Positions 12,058 to 50,969 of a stretch of 64,000 bases of DNA are shown in pieces. The notes under the pieces are model-generated. The model saw only the letters and a program-made list of their open reading frames with translations. It searched no databases and was not told the origin of the DNA. Each line of letters opens with the position of its first letter. Position 1 is the stretch's first letter. The stretch lies in the NCBI RefSeq assembly GCF_954871325.1, contig NC_088776.1, forward strand, positions 5,091,985 through 5,155,984, given 5' to 3'. A program made the translations under genes and the position numbers. The DNA comes from Gordionus sp. m RMFG-2023 (lineage: Eukaryota > Nematomorpha > Gordioida > Chordodea > Parachordodidae).

Positions 12058-13473
12058 ATGATAAAATCTTTAAAATTTACCTTAATTATTTTATTGGTCA
12101 TTCTATCTCTATGTTATTCAAGTGTTGCAGTTGACAACATAATCAGGACCCGTTTCAGACTAAAAAGAAGTAAAAGTGAAGGTAATAAAATATTAAAAAA
12201 TATATATTATATTTGCTCTTCAAATTAACATCACGACATATACATAATATAAAGTTAAAAATTTTTTTTATAAATTAATGATGCTTTGAGAACCAAGGAC
12301 ATATGGAACGGTGCATTTTGGGATTATGTTCCGTTTTCCATTTCACTCTAAAAAAAATATTCAAAATTTAACAAAGTTTTTGAACGTGTTCATTGGAAAG
12401 AATATTAATAAATTTCAATTTTAATTTAATATTTTTAAAGACAATTCGTAAATTTATAATAAGAAATATTAATTACAAAATATAAGCATCAATATTTTTA
12501 ACTGTTAAAGAAAAACTTTCAAGGATAACTTAATAACAGAATTTGAACGTTTTAAATTTTACAAAACCAAACATTAACAAAATGTAAAATAATAATAGAT
12601 CACAAAGCGTACTTATTTTATTATAAAAGTTAATTATAAATTTGAAATTTATTTAAATTAATAATTCCTTAAACCAAATACACATGGAATGATGCATTTT
12701 TTGAGATTTCTGTTTTGTTCCTAATTCATTCAAAAAAATATTTAAAATTAAACAATTGTGTATTAAAATTTAAGTAAATATAATGTTATTTTTTTATAAA
12801 CTCGGAAAAATAGATGTAGTTGAGAATACTCAAACAGAATTTAGTTCAAATTTTTAACTATTATTCTAAATCATTTTAGGTTTGTTGATTATACTTAAAC
12901 AAGATTTACAACCAAATTTTACCTATAAATTTGAAATAATAATTGCAAAAACAAATATTAGTAAATTTGTATTAAATACAATATAAATATGTTTAATAGT
13001 ATTTTTTAACTCTTAAAAAGGTGCGAAAGAAAAATGATCAAACAGGATTAAGGATCATATTTTCACCAATATAAATTCAAATCATATTTGTAATATTTAA
13101 TTAATTTAGTTTACTAATACTATTTAACTCTGCAAAAAGGGTGTAATTGAAAATGCTTAAACTGCTTTAAAAACAATTTAGCAAGTCTTTTCCAATTACG
13201 GAATAAAAGCTTAAAAAGTCAGAATAAGATCGAATAATTCTTTATACAGAATTTGATAAAAATTATTTATTTTTTTTCAAAACAATTTGCCTATTAAATT
13301 CTTCATCATCATTTTTATCAATTTATATATATTATAAAATGTATAATTTTTATTTTAAAATCCAATTTGAACAAAAAATAATAGATTGTCCCATAACTTG
13401 CTTCAGATATTGTCCCAATGGTTACGTATTAGATAAGTTTGGATGTCCTACCTGTAAATGTATTGAAGATTAG
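12058..13473 (+). CDS. Secreted antistasin-like peptide, array copy 1
   Basis: Two exons, 12058-12181 and 13385-13473, with GT..AG splicing in phase 1 across a 1203-bp intron. The product is 70 residues. Residues 1-24 are a classic signal peptide (MIKSLKF, then a Leu/Ile/Val core). A short basic propeptide ends in RLKR-S, a furin-type cleavage motif. The last 30 residues form one antistasin-family domain with six cysteines (CPITCFRYCPNGYVLDKFG then CPTCKC), ending IED. The family is known for serine-protease inhibition, and some members act in immunity or haemostasis; the target here is unknown. AATAAA lies about 210 bases after the stop (13683). The start is the only ATG before the signal sequence and is conserved in copies 2 and 3. 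Fold and secretion are well supported. The inhibitor role is inferred from the family. Confidence 0.85.
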
Positions 13474-13748
13474 CATTTTTTAAATATGAAAACAATATTG
13501 TTTTATATATATACACATAATTAAAAGAACTGATTAAAATTTCAATCAATAATATTTCTATAATATATATTATAACCTATTTATATGTAATATCTTTGAA
13601 ATAATGAACAAGTAAACTTGATAATTTAATAAGGGTATGTATAAAATGTTCACTGTATACACATTTTTTTAAATATATGTTTAATAAACAACTGAACTGA
13701 CAACATGTTTCATCTTTATTGAACTTGCAATAATTATAGTAGAAAGAT

Positions 13749-13749
<1 letters not shown>

Positions 13750-13815
<66 letters not shown>
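13750..13815. repeat. (GAAA)n microsatellite, about 16 units
   Basis: It lies at the same place, just after the polyadenylation region, in every array unit (see 16463 and 21983), but with a different length in each. Confidence 0.95.
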
Positions 13816-14759
13816 GTTATAAAATCGTTTAAGGATCTCTACTCTTCTCTTCATTTCCTTTATAATTTCTAAATGAATGTTTATTTAATAGCCTTTTTTT
13901 ACAAAAATGATTTTTTTTTGGTTAGCCATCATAAAACAATAGAAATTTAATTTTTAAATTGCTCTCCTTGTAAACCGGAAATGGAATAATCTAAATCTCA
14001 GGAGATAATTTTCTACTAGAGAACATATGAAAATGTCTCAAGAAAAGCTAAAGGAGAATAGAAGTCATTCTGTTATCAACCAAAATTAATTCAATACTGT
14101 CTTAATAGGCAGTATATGCAGGGTGGGTTAATGGATGCTAATTCCCATAATTTAAGTAATTAAAGATATAATTATAAATTATACAGTTCTAAGCTATCTT
14201 ATCTTACATAAATTATTTAGTAAAAATATAACTGGCAATTCGTTAATGGGGAAGAGCAAAATTAAACCAATTTGTTTCCAATTGAAGCATGTGGAATCTC
14301 GCAATCATATCTAATAAGCTGGCACGAATAAACAAATATCCTTAAAAAAAATTAGTTTTAATTTAAACCTATATATGTTTCAGGCATATCTTACAGTCCG
14401 GGTTAGCTAGAGCCTATATTAAATATAAAATAATTGTCGAATGAGGCAGGCTTGTAATAAAATTTGATCTTTTGCCGATATGTGACAATGTTACATTTTA
14501 TATAAAAATACATCCAATTTTAAACAATACTTCTTAATTCAAATAAGTCATGCGCTGTCATAATATAAGATAAACTATTTTTTTATTATTGTTACAATGT
14601 GTTACAAAAAAAATATTAATAGGAGATAAGGATCAAACAAGTTTTACAATTGAAATTTTCGTTTTTTTTTTGAAACTTATAAAGTTTTATCTTTAAAATA
14701 TATTTATTTCAAAAACTTTTAATAATTTATATCTAAAAATTTTTTATATATTAAAAAAA
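13816..14759 (+). repeat. Array spacer and 5' flank of copy 2
   Basis: Nearly the same sequence recurs at 16732-17653. It includes GTTATAAAATCGTTTAAGG, CCGGAAATGGAATAATC and, near the next start codon, AATAGGAGATAAGGATCAAA. No conserved open frame is shared between the two spacer copies, so they look non-coding. Promoter elements probably lie in the last 250 bases, because that part is also conserved upstream of copy 1 (11870-12057). Confidence 0.75.
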
Positions 14760-16195
14760 ATGACAAAATCTTTAAAATTTACCATAATTATTTTATTGGT
14801 CATTCTATCTCTATGTTATTCAAGTGTTGCAGTTGACAACATAATCAGGACCCGTTTTCGACTAAAAAGAAGTGAATATGAAAGTAATAAAATATTAAAA
14901 AGTATATATATTTGATCTTCAAATTAACATCACGATATGAAATAAATCGCTTCATATAATATAAAGTTAAATTTTTTTTTATAAATTAATGATGCTTCGA
15001 GAACCAAGGACATATGGAACGGTACATTTTGCGATTATGTTCCGTTTTCCATTTCACTCAAAAAATAAATATTCAAAATTTAACAAAGTTTCTGAACGTG
15101 TTCATTGAAAGAATATTATTAAATTTCAATTTTAATTTAACGTTTTTAAAGACTTATTTCATTAATTTTTAAATTTATAATAAGAAATCGATTATTACAA
15201 AATATAAGCATCATTATTTTTTAACTTACTCTTTGTTAAAAGAAAAACTTTCAAAGATAACTTAATAACAGAATTTGAACGTTTTTAAATTTTACAAAAC
15301 CAAAAATTAACAATATGTAAAATAATAATAGTTTCACAAAGCGCACTTATTTTATTATAAAAGTTAATTATAAATGTGAAATTTATTTAAATTAATGATT
15401 CTTTGAACCAAAGGCACATGGAATGATGCATTTTTTGAGGTTTCTGTTTTGTCCCCAATTCATTCAAAAAAATATTTAAAATTAAACAATTGTGTATTAA
15501 AATTAAAGTAAATATAATGTTATTTTTTTATAAACTCGGAAAAATAGATGTAGTTGAGAATACTCAAACAGAATTTAGTTCAAATTTTTAACTATTATTC
15601 TAAATCATTTTAGGTTTGTTGATTATACTTAAACAAGATTTACAACCAAATTTTACCTATAAATTTGAAATAATATTTGCAAAAAAAATATTAGTAAATC
15701 TGTATTAAATACATATAATAAGTATTTTTAATCTCTGAAAAAGGTGTGATGATCAAACAGGATTAATGATCATATCTTCACCAATAAACCCAAATCATAT
15801 TTGTAATATTTTATTAATTTAGTTTACATATAAAAGTATTTAACTCCGCAAAAAGGGTGGAATTGAAAATGCTTAAACTACTATTTTCTTTTAAAACAAT
15901 TTAGCAAGTCTTTTCCATTTACGAAATAAATGTATTTTTAAAAAGTAAGAATAAAATCGAATTATATTTTATACAGAATTTAATGCGAATTATTTATTTT
16001 TTTCAAAACAATATGCCCATTCAAATTCTTCATCATTTTTATCAATTGATATATTTTGTAAAAAGTTATATTTTTTATTTTAAAAAATTTGAACAAAAAA
16101 TAATAGATTGTCCTATAATTTGCTTCAGACCTTGTCCCAAAGGGTACGTATTAGATTGGTCTGGATGTCCTACCTGTAAATGTTTTGAAGATTAG
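14760..16195 (+). CDS. Secreted antistasin-like peptide, array copy 2
   Basis: Exons 14760-14883 and 16107-16195, phase 1 junction, 70 residues, the same plan as copy 1. Signal peptide (MTKSLKFTIIILLVIL), propeptide with RLKR-S, then a six-cysteine domain reading CPIICFRPCPKGYVLDWSG and CPTCKC, ending FED. It differs from copy 1 in the loop between cysteines 2 and 3 (FRP against FRY) and in the DWSG/DKFG turn. In antistasin-type inhibitors the first of these regions lies near the reactive site. AATAAA at 16405-16410. The 70-codon frame starting at 15983 is an artefact of intron read-through into exon 2. Inhibitor function is inferred from the family. Confidence 0.87.
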
Positions 16196-16462
16196 CATTT
16201 TTTAAATGTGAAAACAATATTGTTTTATATATATACACATAATTAAAAGAACTGATTAAAATTTCAATCAATAATATTTCTATAATATATATTATAACCT
16301 ATTTATATGTAATATCTTTGAAATAATGAACAAGTAAACTTGATAATTTAACAAGGGTATGTATAAAATGTTCACTGTATACACATTTTTTTAAATATAT
16401 GTTTAATAAACAACTGAACTAACAACATGTTTCATCTTTATTGAACTTGCAATAATTATAGT

Positions 16463-16731
<269 letters not shown>

Positions 16732-17653
16732 GTTATAAAATCGTTTAAGGATCTCTACTCTTCTCTTCATTTCCTTTATAATTTCTAAATGAATGTTTAT
16801 TTAATAGCCTTTTTTTACAAAAATGATTTTTTTTTGGTTAGCCATCATAAATAAAACAATAGAAATTTAATTTTTAAATTGCTCTCCTTGTAAACCGGAA
16901 ATGGAATAATCTAAATCTCAGGAGATAATTTTCTACTGGAGAACATATGAAAATGTCTCAAGAAAAGCTAAAGGAGAATAGAAGTCATTCTGTTATCAAC
17001 CAAAATCAATTCTGTCTTAATAGGCAGTATATGCAGGGTGGGTTAATGGATGCTAATATAATTTTAGTAATTAAAGATACAATATTAAATTATACAGTTC
17101 TAAGCTATCTTATCTTACATAAAATATTTAGTAAAAATATAACTGGCAATTCATTAATGGGGAAGAGCAAAATTAAACCAATTTGTTTCCAACTGAAGCA
17201 TGTGGAATCTTGCAATCATATCTAATAAGTTGGCTTATAAAAAATAAGTTTTAATTTAAACCTATATAGGTTTCAGGCATATCTATGCACAGTCCGGCTT
17301 AGCTAGAGCCGATATTAAATATAAAATTATCGTCGAATGAGCCAGGCTTGTAATAAAATTTGATCTTTTGCCGATATGTGACAATGTAACATTTTATATA
17401 AAAATACATCCTATTTCAAACAATACATCTTAATTCAAATAAGTCATGCGCTGTCATAATATAAGATAAACTATTTTTTTATTATTGTTATAATGTGTTA
17501 CAAAAAAAATATTAATAGGAGATAAGGATCAAACAAGTTTTACAATTGAAATTTTCGTTTTTTTTTTGAAACTTATAAAGTTTTATCTTTAAAATATATT
17601 TATTTCAAAAATTTAATAATTTATATCTAAAAATTTTTTATATATTAAAAAAA
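16732..17653 (+). repeat. Array spacer and 5' flank of copy 3
   Basis: Almost identical to 13816-14759, with a few small insertions and deletions. The short open frame at 16947-17225 is not kept in the sister copy, so it is not a gene. Confidence 0.8.
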
Positions 17654-20600
17654 ATGACAAAATCTTTAAAATTTACCATAATTATTTTATTGGTCATTCT
17701 ATCTCTATGTTATTCAAGTGTTGCAGTTGACAACATAATCAGGACCCGTTTTCGACTAAAAAGAAGTGAATATGAAAGTAATAAAATATTAAAAAGTATA
17801 TATATTTGATCTTCAAATTAACATCACGATATGAAATAAATCGCTTCATATAATATAAAGTTAAATTTTTTTTTATAAATTAATGATGCTTCGAGAACCA
17901 AGGACATATGGAACGGTACATTTTGCGATTATGTTCCGTTTTCCATTTCACTCAAAAAATAAATATTCAAAATTTAACAAAGTTTCTGAACGTGTTCATT
18001 GAAAGAATATTATTAAATTTCAATTTTAATTTAACGTTTTTAAAGATTTATTTCATTAATTTTTAAATTTATAATAAGAAATCGATTATTACAAAATATA
18101 AGCATCATTATTTTTTAACTTACTCTTTGTTAAAAGAAAAACTTTCAAAGATAACTTAATAACAGAATTTGAACGTTTTTAAATTTTATAAAAACCAAAA
18201 ATTAATAAAATGTATAATAATTATAGATTCACAAAGCGCACTTATTTTATTATAAAAATTAATTATAAAATGTGAAATTTATTTAAATTAATGATTCTTT
18301 TAAAGTTTTCTAGAAATATTTAAAATGTTACGAGATTATTTTATTTAATTTGGAATAAATCAAAGTTGCAATTTAATTTTATTTAATTTATTTTGAAATT
18401 TTACATCTATCATCAAACTAAAAAAAATCAGCCTTATATAACAATTTTTTCATATTAATAAAAAAATCAATCTACACAATTTATATAAAAAAAAATCAAT
18501 TTATATAAACCAAAAAAAAAATAATTTAAAGGTTAGTATTAATCGGTCAAATCAACATTCCACCCTTTAAAAAAATGATCTCCACTCAGGTTTTTCTTGC
18601 ATGTGAATCTTATCGTGCAGTCAACGTTTCTTGATAGTTTTATTGTCGTCATTAGTATATTTTATTAACTTTTGAGTAAAAGGTATTACATTTGTTTTCA
18701 CATGTGTCGTTCCATCAATTTTTTTTATCATCTATCTCTTATATCATTTCTTCTGTGTTCATTTGGGGTAATCTTGACAAACAATCAGGTACTACATTTC
18801 GTTTCCCGGGTCCATGAAATCGTAAAGTCATAAGTTCCCATAGCCAAACTCCATTTTTGAGGTCGCATTGATATGGATGAATTATCCTTAAGTCCCTTCG
18901 TAAATATATAAACGAGTGGCCTGTGATCTGTGATTATTGTAAATCTCGTACCAATTAAATATTCTTGAAACTTTTTTACCGCGTATATAACAGATAAAGC
19001 TTCCCCCTCTATATTAGTGTAATTAAACTCTGATTTTAATAGAGCTCTTGACGCGAAAGCAATGGGTTTCTCTTTACCATCACCTTCAATATAAAATAAG
19101 ACTGCGCCTAGACCTTTCTAAGCATCAGTTGCAATGCCTATTGGTAGATCCGGATTATAAATTTAACGTAGGCGGAGTACTTATCAGATTTTTTAGGTCG
19201 TCGAAGCTTTCTTGATGTGTATTATCCCATAACCATTTGTCTTTATTAACCATTTTGTATAAAGGATCAGCTATGTCCGCAAAATTACATAAAAATTTTC
19301 GATAATAGCTCGCCATCCCAAAAAAAGTTGTCAATTCATCTTTTGTCTTCGGTTCCGGCATGTTAGAAATAGCTTTTATCTTATCATCGTTGGGATGAAA
19401 AGCGTATTTTATCTTGCAGGAATAAACTTTTGTCGAAATTGGGGTTTAATCCATACTTGATGATCTTATCGAATACTTTTTTAATGTTCTCCAAATGTAT
19501 CTCATAGTTATCACCTGTAATTAACAAGTCGTCAATGTAAAATATAACATTTTTTAAATCTCCGAAAATGTTATCGTAGTTTGTTGGAATATTGCTGACG
19601 AAGTTTTTAAACCAAATGGCAGTCTCGTAAACCTATAATAACCCTTATGTGTCGATATCGTAAGAAAATCTCTTGATTCCTTGTATATGGGTATTTGGAG
19701 AAACGCGTTTTTAAAATCTATCTTGGTAAATTTTTTTACCTTTAGATAATTTAGCGATTAAATCATTTATACGTGGTATAGGGTACTTGAAATCTTGTAA
19801 AGCAGGGTTGATAGTATTTTTGAAGTCGGCACAGAGCCTAAGTGAGCCATCGCTCTTATAAACGGGAGTGAGAGGACTAGCCCATCTAAAATCTTCAACA
19901 GGTTCAATAATTTTATCGTTTATCCACTTTTGAAGTTCTTTTGTTATCAAATCAACTCTAGAATATGGTGTACGCCTTGGCGGTATGATTTTCGGTGTGT
20001 CATCGTGCTTTAAACGTAATTTGACATATATAGTTATTGTTATTATAACTAGCTCTATTATCAAATCTCGAAGAATTATTGTACGATCCTGGATAGTTTG
20101 CTCTGACGTTGTTGTAATAATTCGCGTTATAATTCTGATATCTAGGGTTTTAATTATTTTCTTGATATCTGGGGTTATAATTATTTCTTTGAAAGTCATG
20201 GCCTCTTGTTGTCCATCGTTGTCTGTTATCGTAATTAGATTGTTAATTTTGTCATTCGTAATGGTCTCCATATCTCACCAATTGTTTATTTTCTTCAGTT
20301 TTCCTGCCTCTTTGCCTTTCTACATGTTTCACGGTTGTATCATCTTCTGTTTTTTCGTTTAAAGAAATATTTTCAACTTTAGCAATTATATTTTCTTTCA
20401 ATTCTAACTCTTCAAAATCATCTCTTAAAGTAAGAACTTCTGCTAATGTAATGTTTTCTTTTAACGTAATTTTCTGCCTAATATTTTTGCTGATTGATGA
20501 AATTTTTACTTTTTCAATAACTCTGCTATCACTTAGCAAACATTCATTTTTTAAAATGCATAATCTACTTACTCAATTGATGTAACTTTCGTTTTTACCT

Positions 20601-21698
20601 TGTACAGCTGTGTTAAATAATAATACGTTGGAACTTGTAGATTTCCTCGGGTGTAATAACCTGAATTTTTCAATCAATATCGATGTATTGATGAAGTCGG
20701 TAGGTGAAAATATCGATTTGAGCTTGATATATACCTCATCTGGTAGTCTTCTTGTAAAGAAACCTGCTTTTTCGATGTCCGAGATCTGAGTGTCCTTGAA
20801 GATGTCTTCGAATCTCCTCAAAAAAAGATCGCTATTGCCTGAGTATATTGAAAATTCAATATTTATAATAACATTATTATTGGGAATCTGTTTCATATTT
20901 ATTTATTTATTTACGATTTTCTCGAATATGTAGCGGAACTGCCACTCTTTGAACCAAAGACACATGGAATGACGTATTTTTGAGGTTCCTGTTTTGTTCC
21001 CAATTCATTCAAAAAAATATTAAAAATTAAACAATTGTGTATTAAAATATAAGTAAATATAATGGTATTTTTTTATATAAACTCGGAAAAATAATTTTAG
21101 GTTTAGTTGATTATACTTAAACAAGATTTACAACCAAATTTTACCTAAAAATTTCAAATGATATTTTCAAAAAAAAAATATTAGTAAATCTGTATTAAAT
21201 ACAAATATAAATACATATAATAAGTATTTTTAAACTCTGAAAAAGGTGTGATGATTAAACAGGATAAATGATCATATTTTCTCCAATATAAATCCAAATC
21301 ATATTGTTAATATTTTATTAATTTACTTTACATATAAAAGTATTTAACTCCGCAAAAAGGGTGGAGTTGAAAATGCTTAAACTAGTATTTGCTTTTAAAA
21401 CAATTTAGCAAGTTTTTTCCTTTACGGAATAAATGGTATTTTTAAAAAGTAAGAATAAAATCGAATTATTCTTTGTACAGAATTTGATAAGAATTATTTA
21501 TTTTTTTTCAAAACAATTTGCCTATTAAATTCTTTATCATTTTTATCAATTTATTGTATATATAAAATGTATAATTTTTATTTTAAAACCCAATTTGAAC
21601 AAAAAATAATAGATTGTCCTATAATTTGCTTCTGGCATTGTCCCAAAGGGTACGTATTAGATTGGTTTGGAAGTCCTACCTGTAAATGTGAAGATTAG
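17654..21698 (+). CDS. Antistasin-like peptide, array copy 3, missing one cysteine
   Basis: Exon 1 (17654-17777) is identical in sense to copy 2: signal peptide plus RLKR-S propeptide. Exon 2 (21613-21698) follows the same TAATAG acceptor and encodes CPIICFWHCPKGYVLDWFG, then SPTCKCED. The fourth cysteine of the domain is Ser, one residue is missing near the end, and FRP has become FWH. The intron holds a 2.6-kb Ty3/gypsy fossil (18300-20942), making it about 3.8 kb. AATAAA at 21923-21928. With five cysteines the normal three-disulphide fold cannot form, so this copy is either decaying or yields a peptide with a free cysteine. Transcription through the insertion is unproven. Confidence 0.65.
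18300..20942 (-). mobile_element. Ty3/gypsy-type retroelement fossil, broken
   Basis: Inserted in the intron of peptide copy 3; TCTTT is present at both borders, consistent with a 5-bp target duplication. Reading on the minus strand there is a gag-like part (about 20573-20896), reverse transcriptase (about 19380-19990, with a YIDD active-site motif), the RT connection and RNase H (about 18850-19361) and a purine-rich tract near 18570. No integrase and no envelope part was seen. Sequence from about 18300 to 18558 may be a 3' LTR, but no matching copy was found at the other end. It is clearly broken, with several breaks and large missing parts. It is younger than the duplication that made copies 2 and 3, since only copy 3 carries it. 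Confidence 0.8.
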
Positions 21699-21982
21699 AA
21701 TTTTTTAAATGTTAAAACAATATTGTATTATATCTATATACATATAATTAAAAGAATACGATTAAAATTCTAACCAATAATATTTCAATATATATATATA
21801 TATATATACTATAAACTAATTTATATGTTATAACTATGAAATATTGAACAACTTGATAATTTAATAAGGGAATGTATAAAATGTTAAACTGTATACACAT
21901 TTTTTAAAAAAAATTTATATTTAATAAACAACTGAACTAACAACTTACTTCATATCTTTTTTGAACTTGCAATAATTATAGT

Positions 21983-22145
<163 letters not shown>

Positions 22146-22279
22146 GAGCTTTAAGTTACCTATATTCCTCATTTCATTGCTAAATTTTTATTAACTCTGT
22201 GGGATAAATAAAAGATTTAAAAATTACCAAAAAAATGACCTCTCCAAAGACAAAGTTTCTAAGGAAATTTTAATTCCTG

Positions 22280-22650
22280 CAACCTTCTCCACGAGCTAGA
22301 CCAATAAGTGTCATATATAATATATCAAATAAAAGCTTGAACATTTGGAATCTTATATGGATAGGTTTAAAATTTAATTCTATAATAGATCATTTTGCTA
22401 TTATACAGCCTAATACAAATAATATTAAAATTTCGTACTCAAAAATATGTTTTACCACGAAAATGTTTAGTCTGGAGCTAGACAAATAAGATTAAGTGTC
22501 ATGTATAATATACCAAACAAAAATCTGAACCTTCCTCCATCGCATGTATGAGTTTTATGTCATAAGATTATCCATTAGTATTTTTTTTTATAACATATTT
22601 TATCACAACTGAGAGCTAGAGGTATACACCAAACCTTTTGCCTTAGAAAT
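22280..22650. repeat. Degenerate direct repeat, period about 180 bp
   Basis: GAGCTAGACCAATAAGTGTC (about 22293), GAGCTAGACAAATAAGATTA (about 22476) and GAGAGCTAGAGGTATACACC (about 22612) begin related blocks sharing ATATAATATA(C/T)CAAA and (C/A)TTGAAC-like stretches. Nothing coding is apparent. Confidence 0.5.
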
Positions 22651-23883
22651 AAGTCGACGTTTTTACTTTGGTTAAACAAAACATTAAAATTTCTTCTTGT
22701 ATTATAAAATCCTGCATATAAAAATTAGCCTTGAGTCGGGAGGCACTAACCAGACTTTTCTGATTTGTCGGGGTTTAAAATGAGCGCTCAATTTCTAAAA
22801 AAAAAAAAATTGATTATTTTTCTTTAATTTTTTATGCATGATAATTTATAAAATATTTTTTTTTTTGAATTTTTTAAGATTGTTTTCAAACTTTGATAAA
22901 AATAATTTCATAATTCTTTTCCCCAAGTTATTCAAAGAGAATGAATAAAATCAATAATGTGAACACTATATTACGTCTATCTTGGTAGCTGGCACCGCCA
23001 AATAGATAAATACAAAAACATATAAAATAGAGATTGATACTGACCATTTAAAGAAAAACAATTGCTTGTTCAAATTGGTTGGCCGGCGTTTAGAGATTCG
23101 GTGGCAAAATTTTTTCTGGCTTAGTTAGGCTTGAATCCTGGAGAACTTTTAAAAATCTTTTTTTTAACTCCCTTTCATTTTGAAAAATTATTATTTTATA
23201 TTTTTTCTATTCAATAGTAAAAAAAAAAAATTTATTTAACTATAACAATATTATTTTTAATATTCATATTCATAATTTTTAAAAGGAAAGATAATATAAG
23301 TTGAAGGAAAAGGCCAATGTGATCATTATTAATCTAGACTGATTAGCATTTATTAAAAGTGTAAACATTGAAGTCAGGTGTGCTTCATGTCATCGGATGT
23401 CTTAGACGCCATTGAAAGATTTTTCGATGAAAGGCCTTAACATTTCGATTGAGTAATGCTTTTCAAAATTATCGAACCTTAGATGAACAGTCTAAGTTAG
23501 AATTAATGTTATTAGGAAAGTAACAGCATATTTAACTTGCTACTATGTTTATTCCTCATAACAAACCTAAGTTTTATTTTTTATATACATATATAAATCG
23601 ATTTTATTAATTTTGTCTTCAAAATAATTATATAATTTCCCTATTTATATATTAATACATTATATTTCGTTGTATTTACTTGCACATATAAAGAAACGAT
23701 TGAAAAGGGAAATAAAAAATTACGTGTTTATTTTTTACAACTTTAAATCATTTTAATCGGATTTTACCCAAAATATATTGTATTCATGTTTGGAATACCT
23801 ATCTTAACAATTTTTCCATTAACCTTATGAGGTACTTTTATAATTTATATAAAATTATATATGGAAAATCTAATATAAATCTG
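22651..23883. other. AT-rich spacer, no gene seen
   Basis: No open frame with recognisable content, no terminal inverted repeats and no splice-linked exons could be supported here. Confidence 0.55.
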
Positions 23884-24083
23884 TAGTGCTGTTAAATGGC
23901 TCGTTTTGAGCCGATTTTTAAAAACGGCTAACTCAATATTTCAACCAGAAAAATATTAGGCAAGCCTGAAGATTTTGCTCACAGAAGGAACAAAGGTTTA
24001 GACATATATTATAGAAATCTCGAGGTTTAGGCAATACTTTTCTGGCTAAAATTCAGCTCAAAACGAGCCGTTTAACAACACTA
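23884..24083. mobile_element. hAT-type MITE (TAGTGTTGTTAAAC family), 200 bp
   Basis: It starts TAGTGCTGTTAAATGGCTCG and ends with the inverted match CGAGCCGTTTAACAACACTA. A perfect 8-bp duplication TAAATCTG flanks it (23876-23883 and 24084-24091), which is the mark of hAT transposition. Confidence 0.9.
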
Positions 24084-24689
24084 TAAATCTGTATTAAGTT
24101 TAAACGAAAGAAAAAAAACACACACACATTGACGTGACGCTTAACAAATATATAAAATGGGTTTTTATCACATATTTAGTTATATTATATATATTTTTAA
24201 AAAAGAAACATAATTGGGCAACCTATTCCCTTTTAAAGTTTAGGGTTTTCGAATCGTTAAACCCCATACTTTCTCCACAATATATTTTTTTTTTGTTTTC
24301 GAATGCATGCATAATACGTTAAATATTTTTCTAAAATTTTCAAATCGAAAATAAAAGATTTTTATATTTCCTATAGAAATATGAATAGTAAAAATATTCA
24401 ATTTTGAATATGTGGATAACTTTCTAGATCCATATTTTCGTAGCTTTGCTGGCTTCTATAAAAGTAAGCATAATAGATTAGCGTTTTTCCTATGTCTTAC
24501 TTGAAAAATAAAATAGCCAAACTTCAACATCTAAAATAAATATTTGAAAATAATTATTATTATTTAATATAAATGAAAAATTTATTGAAGCTTTATTTTG
24601 TAAATGAATTATTTTATCATATTAACGGGTAGAAATTTTTAAAGAATAATACTCACTTTATTTTGAACATTGAACTTCCATAATAGTAT

Positions 24690-24785
24690 TTTTTAAAACC
24701 GCTGGCTAACTCAATATTTTAGCTAGAAAAATATTAACTATGCCTAGAGATTTCTATAATATATGTCTAGACCTTTGTTAATGCT
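24690..24785. repeat. Fragment of the same hAT MITE family
   Basis: It carries only the internal blocks (AAAACCGCTGGCTAACTCAA, TAGAAAAATATTA, ATGTCTAGACCTTTGTTA). Both ends are lost. Confidence 0.6.
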
Positions 24786-25030
24786 TTAATATAGTCATAA
24801 ACAAATATATTTTTTTAAAAAAGTGTAAAATTTATTTCAAAAAATATACACCGATAATGTAACGTTATATATATCATAACAAAACAAATATAATATAATT
24901 CGTATATAAAACAATAATGCACATGATTCTATAATTGCTTTTATAAAAAATTTTTAATAATATATAATTTTATTAGTAAAAAGTTGTTATATTATATAAA
25001 TTTGTTTTTAAAAAATTTTGTTATCTAAAC

Positions 25031-25253
25031 TAGTTTTGTTGAATGGCTTCGTTTTGAGCCGATTTTTAAAAACAGCTGACTCAATATTTTATCCAGAAAT
25101 ATTGCCTAATCCTCGAGATTTTGCTAATAGACGATCCAAACCTTTGTTCCTTCTACAAACAAAATCTTCAGGCTTGCGTAATATTATTCTAGATGAAATA
25201 TCGAGTCAGCTGTTTTTAAAAATCGTCTCAAAACGAGCCGTTTAACAACACTA
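25031..25253. mobile_element. hAT-type MITE (TAGTGTTGTTAAAC family), 223 bp
   Basis: A complete copy with terminal inverted repeats and a perfect 8-bp target duplication ATCTAAAC (25023-25030, 25254-25261). The inverted arms run about 60 bp through GAGCCGATTTTTAAAAAC. It lies just beyond the 3' end of the helicase gene. Confidence 0.92.
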
Positions 25254-25485
25254 ATCTAAACATAATAATAGGAATTTAAAAAAAGATTTTTATATAATTC
25301 GATAAACAGATATAAACTATATTTCTTTATTATATTAATTTTTAATTTTATTTACTAACAAAAAACGGGTGATATGGAAATGCAAAATAATCTCGAAAAC
25401 AAACGCTTTAAAAAAAAGAATGATTACAAAAATAAAATTAAAAAATCTTTCCAAAAAAAAAGGAAAGCCATTTGAGGGAATATTC

Positions 25486-50969
<25,484 letters not shown>

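Noticed and set aside
15983-16195. 70-codon frame starting inside the intron of peptide copy 2
   Set aside because: The antistasin part is real exon 2, but the N-terminal half is intron sequence without a signal peptide. The spliced model from 14760 is conserved in three copies.
16947-17225. 92-codon frame in the array spacer
   Set aside because: It is not kept open in the nearly identical sister spacer at about 14030-14310.
19985-20362. 125-codon + strand frame
   Set aside because: It is antisense to the gag/RT part of the gypsy fossil.
24134-24322. 62-codon hydrophobic frame
   Set aside because: AT-rich composition alone yields such Phe/Ile/Leu-rich frames. There is no conserved domain or splice link. 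The same applies at 9978-10205, 10862-11074 and 30340-30585.
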